The notes below the pieces were generated by a model, which was not told the origin of the DNA, made no database searches, and saw only the letters and a list, made by a program, of their open reading frames with translations. From Bacteroidota bacterium (GTDB lineage Bacteria > Bacteroidota > Bacteroidia > Bacteroidales > Paludibacteraceae), in contig JAFNAU010000019.1 of NCBI GenBank assembly GCA_017860335.1, positions 1 to 14,722 on the forward strand: DNA of 14,722 nt. Reading direction: 5' to 3'. How positions within the stretch are numbered: position 1 is the stretch's first letter; every line of letters starts with the position of its first letter. Made by a program: the position numbers and the translations under genes. Below, one piece after another: positions 1-6,948 of this stretch.

Positions 1-212
1 ATATTTTCTCTGCCAATAAAAACATTTACATTGATTACCCAGGTACTGCAAAGCAAATCAGCATTTACAACATGCTGGGTTCTGTAGTTTTGATGAAAAA
101 AAATGTTACCGGGCTTCGTAAAATAAACATGAACAACTTGCCCAATGAATGTTACATTGTAAAAGTGATTACAGATAATAATGTTACGACAAGGAAAGTC
201 TTATTAAAATAA
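1..212 (+). CDS. C-terminal end of a T9SS-secreted protein (partial, 5' end outside window)
   Basis: An open frame enters from the left edge (first full codon at position 3) and stops at TAA 210-212, giving about 69 residues. They read as a type A T9SS C-terminal sorting domain: short beta strands with the pattern 'I-x-I-Y-N-M-L-G' (strand followed by an NxxG turn), then 'LPNECYIVKV' and a basic end, 'TTRKVLLK'. This domain directs cargo across the outer membrane and is normally removed when the protein is attached to the cell surface. The functional part of the protein lies upstream, so its activity cannot be told. The domain type is clear from the pattern; the parent family is unknown. Confidence 0.8.
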   Translation, partial: IFSANKNIYIDYPGTAKQISIYNMLGSVVLMKKNVTGLRKINMNNLPNECYIVKVITDNNVTTRKVLLK

Positions 213-237
213 ATTTGAATCCGATTTACCTTTAGAT

Positions 238-283
238 AAAATTCTCAAATCCTGTAAAATAGCTTACAGGATTTGAGAATTTT
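238..283 (+). terminator. Intrinsic terminator, 20-bp stem, probably bidirectional
   Basis: A perfect inverted repeat has arms at 238-257 and 264-283 and a 6-nt loop (AATAGC). The stem carries its GC pairs in the middle (ATCCTG/CAGGAT). It ends in a T-run on the + strand (280-284) and, read on the minus strand, in TTTT from 238-241. It lies 25 nt after the stop of the T9SS cargo gene and 51 nt past the stop of the convergent methyltransferase gene, so it can serve both. Confidence 0.85.
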
Positions 284-334
284 TAAGTTCTTACAATACG
301 TCTGAAGATTATATGTGACATCGACTGGCAGACA

Positions 335-964
335 TTAGCATTTACAAACTGCCACAAAATCAATTGTAAAACATAAGAACCTGTTTTTGTAGAAACTAAT
401 TATTTCAAAACCAGCTTCCCTGATGATTCTTTTAAATTCTTTTTCCCCTAATAACCACATGTAATTATCAGCAAATTGTGATTTTCCAATTTTTCTATAA
501 AAAAAGTTTCTCACTTTTTCAGGAAACCAATGAAAAAAGAATGTCATAGAATGTGTTTCAAATGGCAACCACCTATTTGGCGTTGTAATCAATAACGTAT
601 TTGATATCTTTGCAACCTCCGACAACCACAATACTTGTTTGTTTTTATCACCCACATGTTCAATAACAGCATTACTAAATGCAAAATCGAATTTCTTTTC
701 GAATATCGGGAAATCCGTTCCATTGAATTCAATAAGCTTAAAATCAGGAAATTCCTGTCTGAATTCGGAAAAATCTGAATTTACCCCTAAACAAGTGAGC
801 TGATTTGGTAAATTAAACCATTTCTCAAAATAATTTGTATTTCCACCAAGCCAGGAATCAACTCCAATATCAATTATGGTATCATTGGGTTTTATCAGCG
901 AAAGCGCAAGTTCGAATTTTTTCTTTCTATTCCTGTCCGAAAGTATTTGTTTTAATTTTCTCAT
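335..964 (-). CDS. Class I SAM-dependent methyltransferase
   Basis: This 209-residue protein has the Rossmann-type methyltransferase pattern. Motif I is 'TIIDIGVDSWLGGNTNYFE' (about residues 29-47), an atypical glycine-loop form in which the usual DxGxG is stretched. A post-I acidic segment is followed by 'FDFAFSNAVIEHVG' (about residues 93-106), the motif II/III region with the 'xxxEH' typical of the Methyltransf_11/25 group. A later 'TTPNRWLPFETHS' block recalls, from memory, methyltransferases found in bacterial surface-glycan loci. No signal peptide or membrane segment is seen, so it should be cytosolic. The substrate cannot be read from the sequence; a sugar or lipid-linked glycan is a guess from the neighbourhood. 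The ATG at 964 is the only start upstream of motif I that keeps the lysine-rich N-terminus. It lies alone between two terminators, so it is probably a single transcription unit. Confidence 0.85.
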   Translation of the reverse strand: MRKLKQILSDRNRKKKFELALSLIKPNDTIIDIGVDSWLGGNTNYFEKWFNLPNQLTCLGVNSDFSEFRQEFPDFKLIEFNGTDFPIFEKKFDFAFSNAVIEHVGDKNKQVLWLSEVAKISNTLLITTPNRWLPFETHSMTFFFHWFPEKVRNFFYRKIGKSQFADNYMWLLGEKEFKRIIREAGFEIISFYKNRFLCFTIDFVAVCKC

Positions 965-1278
965 CGATCATGCATTTAAATATATGAATATTAGGTGTAT
1001 AATCTGTTTTTTCTATATCAATTTCAAAAATACTTTATTTTTTACACAAATCACGTCATTGACAAAATAATTTATCTGAAGGTTAATCTTCCACACATTA
1101 CACCACCTCAAATATAATCAACTTAACATAAAAGCTTATAATATTTATTCACTTATAAAGTCATCCAAAAAAAAGAGTTACTCATAAAAAACAGCCCCCA
1201 AATTACCTAAAAGGTTCTTTGGGGGCTGAGAATTTATATAAACTGCTAATTTATAATTTTTCCCTTATTCTGAAAGTT
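965..1278. other. Intergenic region: methyltransferase leader plus upstream operon terminator
   Basis: This 314-nt gene-free stretch is AT-rich. It holds the hairpin terminator of the minus-strand lipoprotein operon at its right end. On the minus strand there is one match to the Bacteroidetes -7 element TAnnTTTG (reverse complement at 1109-1116), about 145 nt before the methyltransferase start, but no convincing -33 TTG element at the right distance. No RNA gene or repeat was recognised. Confidence 0.5.
1192..1228 (-). terminator. Rho-independent terminator of the beta-helix/lipoprotein operon
   Basis: The arms CAGCCCCCAAA (1192-1202) and TTTGGGGGCTG (1218-1228) pair over 11 bp. Inside them ACCT (1205-1208) can pair with AGGT (1212-1215) to lengthen the stem. 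On the minus strand the hairpin is followed by a T-run (complement of the A-run at 1185-1191). It sits 50 nt beyond the stop of the lipoprotein gene at 1279, as expected for the end of that transcript. Confidence 0.9.
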
Positions 1279-1716
1279 TTATTTGGTTCGGTGGCCAGCC
1301 AGCTGATATGTTACTCCATAGGGAGTTTCATCATCCTCGAACTGAATTTCCATATAAATACTGTCATTGTTGATAATCCTGCCATTCAACACTTTAACAC
1401 CGATATTTTTACCCGAAACAATATTTACGGATCGCTGTGTCTGAAATGTATTATCAGTAGTTTTAACCGCAGCTTTCACATTAAAGTCCCAAAACCGTCC
1501 TTCATAATCGTTGATATATAAGGAGTCTTTTCCCGAGATTGTTTTATAAGTTCTGATTGGAAATGATCCAAAAATATTTGTTCCATTCACATAAGCTTTC
1601 ACCATCCATTCACCATCCGTTTTATTTTCACCAATTTTATCGTACTCAATATTCTGCTCACATGATGCCATCACAATAGTCAACACCAATATAAATATAT
1701 AACTTAATTTTTTCAT
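1279..1716 (-). CDS. Small outer-membrane-type lipoprotein, resembles 'lipid-binding putative hydrolase' (PF12888-like)
   Basis: This 145-residue protein starts with a lipoprotein signal (MKKLSYIFILVLTIVMASC). The lipobox 'MASC' predicts lipidation at Cys19 after signal peptidase II cleavage. The mature part is all-beta in pattern: 'DGEWMVKAYVNG', an 'F-x-I-R-T-Y' strand, 'IND..GRFWDFNVKA', 'VKVLNGRII', then 'DSIYMEIQFEDDETP..TYQLAGHRT'. That order matches what I recall of the Bacteroidetes family annotated as lipid-binding putative hydrolase; the catalytic claim in that name is not supported by any motif I can see. The gene begins 20 nt after the stop of the long beta-helix gene and shares its transcript up to the terminator at 1192-1228. 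It may be a membrane-anchored partner of that exported protein; this is inference from position. Confidence 0.8.
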   Translation of the reverse strand: MKKLSYIFILVLTIVMASCEQNIEYDKIGENKTDGEWMVKAYVNGTNIFGSFPIRTYKTISGKDSLYINDYEGRFWDFNVKAAVKTTDNTFQTQRSVNIVSGKNIGVKVLNGRIINNDSIYMEIQFEDDETPYGVTYQLAGHRTK

Positions 1717-1736
1717 CTGTTGTGGATTTCTATCTA

Positions 1737-4409
1737 TTAGTTTACTGATATTCTTTTTGTTTTTACTTTTAACCCGTTATTCACAGTCACATCGTACTCT
1801 CCCGAAGTAAGTGAAGTTTCAATTACCGTGTGGTAACTTTTTATTCTCTGGAAAGCCAGCTTTTGTCCGGCAGTGTTGAAAACCGAAACAGTTGCATCGG
1901 AAGCGACGCCTCCATTGCAGTTAACTGAAATCTGGTTGCGGGAGTTTTTATAGATTGTAGTTGCCTGCTCATCAACGAGGGTACTATTACCGGTATTGAT
2001 GCCTGTAGTAACACTTGTGGTTCTGAATATCAGACTTAAATTCTTTGTGGTACCTGTAGCAGCAGTAAAGGTATAAACAGTGCTACCGTCGGTCAGATTT
2101 GTTTCATCACCGGTTTCCATATCTTTGATAATTAAACTTACACCTGATGCCAGATTGTTGATTTCCGTAGCTTTCAGCGTGAATGAAGCTGAAGATGATT
2201 GGTTTGCAGCAAAACTGATTGGTATTTCGGTATCCAGTGGAAGTGCATTCATTCCATTGATGGCCAGATTTTCACCATCCACTGTTGTATATAAATCGGG
2301 AACCGATGATGTCGCAGAGTTCATACCTTTTGAAGAATCATAATCATCGTAACCGTTTGAAGCTGATCCGTCGGAATAAATTACTGTTTCGTCTGAAGAA
2401 GTACCGTTTGACACCTGAAGGCGTATAAGTTGAAGTTGTGTATAATTCGCCGAAGGCGCTCTGAAAACATTGCCGGTCACATCTCTGTGAGTACGGAGAG
2501 CGTTGGTTAGTGAGAGTGTGGAAGCCGTTTTTCCTTTCTTCACTCTTACCCAGAATGCCTGCATGGGAGCCACAACACCTGTAACCGGCAGACCACTGTT
2601 GCTCGTGTACACACCACTTCTGGTATTGTAAACATCAAACAGGGATGAAGCATCCTTACTTTTATACCAGATTGTAGACTCAATATCAGTGTTCGTCAGA
2701 TTATTGAGATTGAGGTATGAAGGATATGGGTTTCCCAGCATATTGAAACCTGCATTAGTAACACCTGAAGTACGTGTCAGTGGTAAAGACAGATTACCAT
2801 TGTGTATAGTTCCGTTGAAATCAATTGTTCCATTTGCAATAGTTAATTTAGCCAGATAACCCTTCAATGATATCATTGAGCCAGAGGCTACAACCCACTT
2901 TCCTGTAGGTTCATTGTAAGTCGTAACGCTGGTTGCGGTATTGATTGCCGAAATTGCTGCTGCTTTTACAGGACTGGATATGTGGCAATTAAGTCCATCT
3001 GCCAAATACTGTTGTATATTGTAAGTACCAGATCCTCCAAGCGTAGCAGGAGTTAGTATTGATGCTGTACCTTTTGTATTATCCGAAAGTAAACTCAGTT
3101 TTCCATCATTTGTAAGTGTTGTTGTTACCGTAATCTGATTCCCTGCACCAACCTTGAGGGTAGAACCGGAATTGATGATTAGATTGCTGGCCGTCAAAAT
3201 TGATGATGCCGGAGATCTTAATTCAACAGTTGAATTATTCAGGACTTGAAGTTGATTAATCGTCTGGGTTGGCATGTTGGTTACAATAACGCTTCCACCT
3301 CCACTAAACTGTAGAATATCATTAGCTGTAGGAGTTGTGCGGGCTGGTGTCCAGTTGCTGGCAACAGTAAATGATGCCGAGGTAGTCTGATTCCAAACAT
3401 ATGTAGGAACAGTATTCATCCTTGCCCGACCAATAATCTGTGTTGGCAGTACAGAGGCAGTAACTGTTGGATCATATACATTCGTTTCAGGTCCGGCTCC
3501 AAGTATAGGTAGTGTGTTTGTATCAAACCAGTAAGTTGATATTTGTCCGTCTCTGTTTGTGTAATTGATTTTATTATTTTCAATTGTCAGGTCATGGCAT
3601 TCGTCTCCGGACTGATTCCAGGCATAAAGACCAACATTAGTAAATGACTGTTGCTTTCCGTATATTTTATTGTTTCTTACAGTGATATGATGTCCGCTGG
3701 CAACAGCTATACCATATTGACCGGGATCCACCAGAATATTGTTTTCAATAAGATAGTACGAACCGCCATAATCAGCACACATGATTCCTCCACCCGAGGG
3801 ATCAGGTCCACCACCGCGTATCCAGTTATTTGTAACTTTTATCGGACTATCAGCTGTTCCGTTCGACATATACATACTTAAACAGTCGATCGTATTACTT
3901 TGACCCGGAACATTTTCCATAATATTATAACTTATCTCATTACCGGCTCCAAAACATTGATTCAGATATATAATACTGCCAAAATTGGGAAGATTGTTGG
4001 GATTAGCATTTTTCAATTCGTTATACATAAATTTAATGTTTCCACGGCATCCTAAAGCATATACACCGGTGGCGACACTTTCAAATTCACAGTTGGTAAT
4101 AGTAATATTTGAACAATCCACCAGATCAATAGCCACATATCCGGGTGAGGATGCAAATCTGCAATTCCGGATTGTCACATTGTTGCATGCTTCAAGAAGA
4201 ATTGAACTTGTCGTGGCATTTTTAATCTCAATTCCTTCAATTATAATATCGTTTTTCCCATTAAATTTTAAAGGAGAGGATGGAGTATAAGAACCGGTGT
4301 AAGTTGATCCCTGACCATAGGCAAGGAATGGGAGCGTTGAAAATACCAGCATAAATAATACCGATATTTTTTTCATCAATTGTTTTCTTTTCATCTTTTC
4401 AAAAATCAT
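1737..4409 (-). CDS. Large secreted right-handed beta-helix protein with T9SS C-terminal sorting domain
   Basis: This 890-residue exported protein has its signal peptide at about residues 12-33 (hydrophobic 'ISVLFMLVFSTLPFLAYG'). The ATG at 4376 (Met12) or 4394 (Met6) would give a more typical signal peptide than the first ATG at 4409, so the start is uncertain. Residues about 40-330 are beta-helix rungs of the form 'NxxIxNCxF', with Asn ladders and Gly-rich turns (GGGPDPSGGGIM, DYGGSYY). From about 335 a linker ('WNQTTSASFTVASNWTP') leads into strand-rich adhesin-like repeats and an 'HISSPV...GKWVV' segment common in T9SS cargo. Residues about 800-890 are a type A sorting domain ending 'KTKRISVN'. 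The protein should therefore be placed on the cell surface. Beta-helix proteins of this look include polysaccharide lyases and epimerases, but I see no catalytic signature. It is paralogous over residues 33-330 to the 5965-6948 product. Confidence 0.85.
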   Translation of the reverse strand: MIFEKMKRKQLMKKISVLFMLVFSTLPFLAYGQGSTYTGSYTPSSPLKFNGKNDIIIEGIEIKNATTSSILLEACNNVTIRNCRFASSPGYVAIDLVDCSNITITNCEFESVATGVYALGCRGNIKFMYNELKNANPNNLPNFGSIIYLNQCFGAGNEISYNIMENVPGQSNTIDCLSMYMSNGTADSPIKVTNNWIRGGGPDPSGGGIMCADYGGSYYLIENNILVDPGQYGIAVASGHHITVRNNKIYGKQQSFTNVGLYAWNQSGDECHDLTIENNKINYTNRDGQISTYWFDTNTLPILGAGPETNVYDPTVTASVLPTQIIGRARMNTVPTYVWNQTTSASFTVASNWTPARTTPTANDILQFSGGGSVIVTNMPTQTINQLQVLNNSTVELRSPASSILTASNLIINSGSTLKVGAGNQITVTTTLTNDGKLSLLSDNTKGTASILTPATLGGSGTYNIQQYLADGLNCHISSPVKAAAISAINTATSVTTYNEPTGKWVVASGSMISLKGYLAKLTIANGTIDFNGTIHNGNLSLPLTRTSGVTNAGFNMLGNPYPSYLNLNNLTNTDIESTIWYKSKDASSLFDVYNTRSGVYTSNSGLPVTGVVAPMQAFWVRVKKGKTASTLSLTNALRTHRDVTGNVFRAPSANYTQLQLIRLQVSNGTSSDETVIYSDGSASNGYDDYDSSKGMNSATSSVPDLYTTVDGENLAINGMNALPLDTEIPISFAANQSSSASFTLKATEINNLASGVSLIIKDMETGDETNLTDGSTVYTFTAATGTTKNLSLIFRTTSVTTGINTGNSTLVDEQATTIYKNSRNQISVNCNGGVASDATVSVFNTAGQKLAFQRIKSYHTVIETSLTSGEYDVTVNNGLKVKTKRISVN

Positions 4410-4494
4410 TGTTTGTTATCTAATTATTTTATTAACGTTCATATCAGCACAGATTCTCCTCTATCAAACTTGTTGAATTTAACTAACAGTCTCA

Positions 4495-4516
4495 TTATGT
4501 GCATTTATGCACATAA
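4495..4516. promoter_or_regulatory. 22-nt perfect dyad, candidate CRP/FNR-type operator or leader hairpin
   Basis: The arms TTATGTGCA (4495-4503) and TGCACATAA (4508-4516) are exact reverse complements separated by TTTA. The core reads TGTGC-N6-GCACA, the same spacing as the CRP consensus TGTGA-N6-TCACA with one base changed in each half. It lies 86 nt upstream of the first ATG of the long beta-helix gene. It could bind a dimeric regulator or fold as a 9-bp stem in the transcript leader. The symmetry is seen; the function is inferred. Confidence 0.45.
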
Positions 4517-4888
4517 GATCGTTATCATATGGTTTAGGAAATTGGTTAAAAACTAAGGTAGGTATAATTCATGTAATACGCGAAATTGGTTTATTTGCTT
4601 TTCATTCTTTAATGTCCTAAGCAAATTGTACATTCATCACCGCTAAAAACTCAAACATAACTGATTTATTATCTGCAGTTTAATTATTAACTATGTTAAT
4701 GTGAGTTTTGATTGATTATAAGTAAATTTCTTAAGACACTTGTAGAAAACAATTCTAATTAAATATACAGCTTCGATTTGCCTGCAAATATTATTATCAA
4801 AAACGACAAACAATCAGACATTAAAACACAATTATTAAAATATCCTAAAAATACAGGGCAAAAATAATCTGTTTTTACTTGTATACTT

Positions 4889-4924
4889 TTACACAATTAC
4901 GAAAATTATTTATATATTTTTCAG
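4889..4924 (+). repeat. Imperfect 36-nt repeat, copy 1
   Basis: This sequence matches 5047-5082 at 30 of 36 positions without gaps. Both copies begin TTACACAATTA and end TTTTCAG, around a shared AAATTATTT core. It lies in the gene-free stretch between the regulator and the long beta-helix gene. AT-rich sequence makes chance similarity possible. Confidence 0.4.
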
Positions 4925-5046
4925 GTTGATAATCTTTAAACGTCATATATCGATAATAACTGATTAAATATAGAAACTCACTTGTACTTCAGATCATGTT
5001 AAAAAATAAAAACAGACAAAAGTATTTTCTTTTGACTGTTCAAAAA

Positions 5047-5082
5047 TTACACAATTATTGAAATTATTTGCATAATTTTCAG
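5047..5082 (+). repeat. Imperfect 36-nt repeat, copy 2, with internal dyad
   Basis: This is the second copy of the 4889-4924 sequence (30/36 identical, 158 nt apart). It contains a perfect 7-bp inverted repeat, AAATTAT-TTGC-ATAATTT (5061-5078), which is degraded in copy 1. It starts 132 nt beyond the stop of the minus-strand AraC-type gene. It could be a binding site for that regulator; this is inference. Confidence 0.4.
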
Positions 5083-5213
5083 CTATTCAATAATATATCT
5101 GATTTTACAGGATAAAATGAAGGAATAATCGGGTGGAAACCATGAATTTCTGAGGCTTAAATGCCTGTTGAGGGGAGTGGGAAAACAAAAAAACAGAAAT
5201 GGGGAGACGAGAA

Positions 5214-5774
5214 TTATCCGATATCCCGGATTATCATTTTTCGGTGTTTCATGTATTTGAAAAACGAAGGTGTCAAACCTGTCACTTTTTTAAACTGATT
5301 GGATAAATGAGCTACACTGCTGTAATTGAGAAGGTACGATATCTGGGTCAGATTCATTTCGTCATAAATCAGCAGTTCTTTAACCCTTTCAATTCTTTGG
5401 TTAATAAGATATTGTTCAATAGTAACACCGGTCATTTCGGAAAACAGGGTGGAGAGATAAGTATATTCGTAGTTTAGTTTTTCGCTGAGGTAAACGGAAA
5501 AATTCGTTTTTAACTGTACATCAGTATTTTGAATGGTCTCAGTAATCACGTTCTTTATTTTCTGGACTATATTGGTTTTTCTGTCGTCTACCAATTCGAG
5601 TCCCGAATTGACCAAACTTGTTTTCAGTTTTTCAATCTGATCATAGTCAACATCTTCAGTTATCTCCAGTTCACCTTTCTCCAGCTCTCCATAGTGTAAA
5701 CCAAGTTGATCCAGTTGTTCCAGCATTTCTTTTTTACACTGGACGTAAAGGGTGTATTTTATGTATAGTTTCAT
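5214..5774 (-). CDS. AraC-type transcriptional regulator with N-terminal ferredoxin-like (HMA-like) domain
   Basis: This 186-residue protein has two parts. Residues 1 to about 75 show a beta-alpha-beta-beta-alpha-beta order ('MKLYIKYTLYVQC', 'EMLEQLDQLGLHY', 'KGELEI', 'YDQIEKLKTSLVNSGLELV') resembling the heavy-metal-associated fold, but no CxxC metal site is present; Cys13 is the only cysteine. Residues about 90-178 are an AraC double helix-turn-helix: 'LSEKLNYEYTYLSTLFSEMTG' for the first helix pair and 'LTQISYLLNYSSVAHLSNQFKKVTGLTPSFFK' for the second, which carries the family signature. Similar proteins are frequent in Bacteroidota and usually annotated only as AraC family. Ligand and targets are unknown. 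The gene sits between two paralogous beta-helix genes on the same strand, making it a candidate regulator of one or both. The ATG at 5774 follows an AT-rich leader. Confidence 0.85.
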   Translation of the reverse strand: MKLYIKYTLYVQCKKEMLEQLDQLGLHYGELEKGELEITEDVDYDQIEKLKTSLVNSGLELVDDRKTNIVQKIKNVITETIQNTDVQLKTNFSVYLSEKLNYEYTYLSTLFSEMTGVTIEQYLINQRIERVKELLIYDEMNLTQISYLLNYSSVAHLSNQFKKVTGLTPSFFKYMKHRKMIIRDIG

Positions 5775-5785
5775 GCTATCACTCG

Positions 5786-5806
5786 AATGAAAAATGAAAA
5801 ATGAAT
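5786..5806. repeat. Short tandem repeat, three 7-nt units
   Basis: Three consecutive AATGAAA units (the last ends in T) lie 12 nt upstream of the AraC-type start, in its presumed leader on the minus strand. A tract like this could vary in length by slippage and alter spacing in the promoter or leader, but with only three units it may be of no consequence. Confidence 0.3.
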
Positions 5807-5964
5807 AATAGATAATATGACAAGCAAAAAAACCAGTTTTATCTCAATAAAATATCAAGTTGAATTTTTATTACCTGTACTATTTGCCATCTCTGTTAAT
5901 TTATTTGTCATTTTTATATTCGTATTTTATATGAACAATAGAAGTATTGCTAATTGATGCTATT

Positions 5965-6948
5965 TCAGTTCACTGATTTCTTTGTATTTGCAACTCCTGA
6001 TTTTCGGCCTATTATCTTGGCTGGCAGTATCGATGACCTTAATCGCGGATTATATATATTTGTCTCTGCACCGGCAACCTTGCCTGCATTTTCGGCAAAC
6101 CAGACTTTTCCCTTCTCACCAGTTTTACTGGTATAATTTATCTCATTGTGTGCTATTGTTAGATCATGACACTCTGTTTGTGTTTGATTCCAGGCGTACA
6201 GGCCTACGTTACAGAACTCCTGACGTCTTGCATATATCTTGTTATATCTTACAGTAATATGATGACCACTTGCTACTGCAATACCATATTGGCCCGGATC
6301 AACCAGAATGTTGTTCTCAACAGCAAAATAAGAGCCGCCACAATCTCCGAGCATAATGCCTCCGCCCCATTCGGCAGGGCCTCCTCCTCGTATCCAGTTA
6401 TTGCAGACTTTGATCGGACTCTCCGAGGTGCCGTTTGATTTATAAAGACTTATTATATCCCCGGGATAACTTTCACCAGCTATATTTTCACAAATGTTAT
6501 AACAAATACTATTCCCGCTTCCACGCACTTCGTTGAACAAAACCATGCTTCCATAATTGCGTAGTTTCTTCGAATTAACATTTTTCACCTCGTTATTTTC
6601 AAATTTAATATTTCCCGAGCATCCCTGCGCCAATAAAGCAGTAGCAACATCCTCAAATGTACAATTCGTTATTTTGACATTTGAGCAATCGCAAAGGTAA
6701 ATGCCCACAAAAGCTGAAGATGGTCCGAACTTACAATTTCGAATTATTACGTTATGACAAGCCCAAAGGGTTATACAATGATTTTTGACGCTTTTTATTT
6801 CTTTACCGTCAATGATAAAATTCTTCCTGCCATTAATTTCTATTCGTGAAGATGAAGTATAAACACCCTGATAGGTAACACCCTGACACAAAGCAACACT
6901 TATGCTTAGAAACAAAGCATTAAGTATTATAAGTATTACTTTTTTCAT
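5965..6948 (-). CDS. Short secreted right-handed beta-helix protein, paralogue of the 1737-4409 product
   Basis: This 327-residue protein has a clear signal peptide (MKKVILIILNALFLSISVALC, cleavage near Cys21-Gln22). The mature region aligns without large gaps to residues 33-330 of the long beta-helix protein: the same 'NCxF' rungs, 'GGGP..GGGIM..D.GGSY', and a block of more than 20 identical residues around 'NNILVDPGQYGIAV' and 'GHHITVR'. After 'ILPAKIIGRKS' it lacks the adhesin-like repeats and the T9SS sorting domain and ends in 'TKKSVN', echoing the 'TKRISVN' end of the long form. It should reach the periplasm through Sec but has no visible means of T9SS export. It is richer in cysteine than its paralogue, mostly at rung positions, which suggests a Cys/Asn ladder. 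No catalytic motif was recognised. It is the first gene of the minus-strand group, divergent from the EPS operon. Confidence 0.85.
   Translation of the reverse strand: MKKVILIILNALFLSISVALCQGVTYQGVYTSSSRIEINGRKNFIIDGKEIKSVKNHCITLWACHNVIIRNCKFGPSSAFVGIYLCDCSNVKITNCTFEDVATALLAQGCSGNIKFENNEVKNVNSKKLRNYGSMVLFNEVRGSGNSICYNICENIAGESYPGDIISLYKSNGTSESPIKVCNNWIRGGGPAEWGGGIMLGDCGGSYFAVENNILVDPGQYGIAVASGHHITVRYNKIYARRQEFCNVGLYAWNQTQTECHDLTIAHNEINYTSKTGEKGKVWFAENAGKVAGAETNIYNPRLRSSILPAKIIGRKSGVANTKKSVN

Larger units (their letters stand above)
4410..5213. other. 804-nt gene-free regulatory stretch between AraC-type gene and long beta-helix gene
   Basis: No open frame with gene-like features was seen on either strand, and the base composition is strongly AT. 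It holds a 22-nt perfect dyad (4495-4516) and two related 36-nt sequences (4889-4924 and 5047-5082). One minus-strand match to the -7 element TAnnTTTG (complement at 4652-4659) would give a leader of about 240 nt for the long beta-helix gene, but its -33 partner is not clear. No terminator with a good stem was found after the AraC-type gene. Confidence 0.5.

Noticed and set aside
5153..5166. Small hairpin AGGC-N6-GCCT after the AraC-type gene
   Set aside because: The stem is only 4 bp and no T-run follows on the minus strand, so it is not a credible terminator.
5877..5887. GTACTATTTGC shared with 7155-7165, first taken as a common promoter element
   Set aside because: The spacing inside it does not match TAnnTTTG, no -33 element sits at the right distance in either place, and the + strand copy at 5877 has no gene to drive. 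An 11-nt match can occur by chance in AT-rich DNA.
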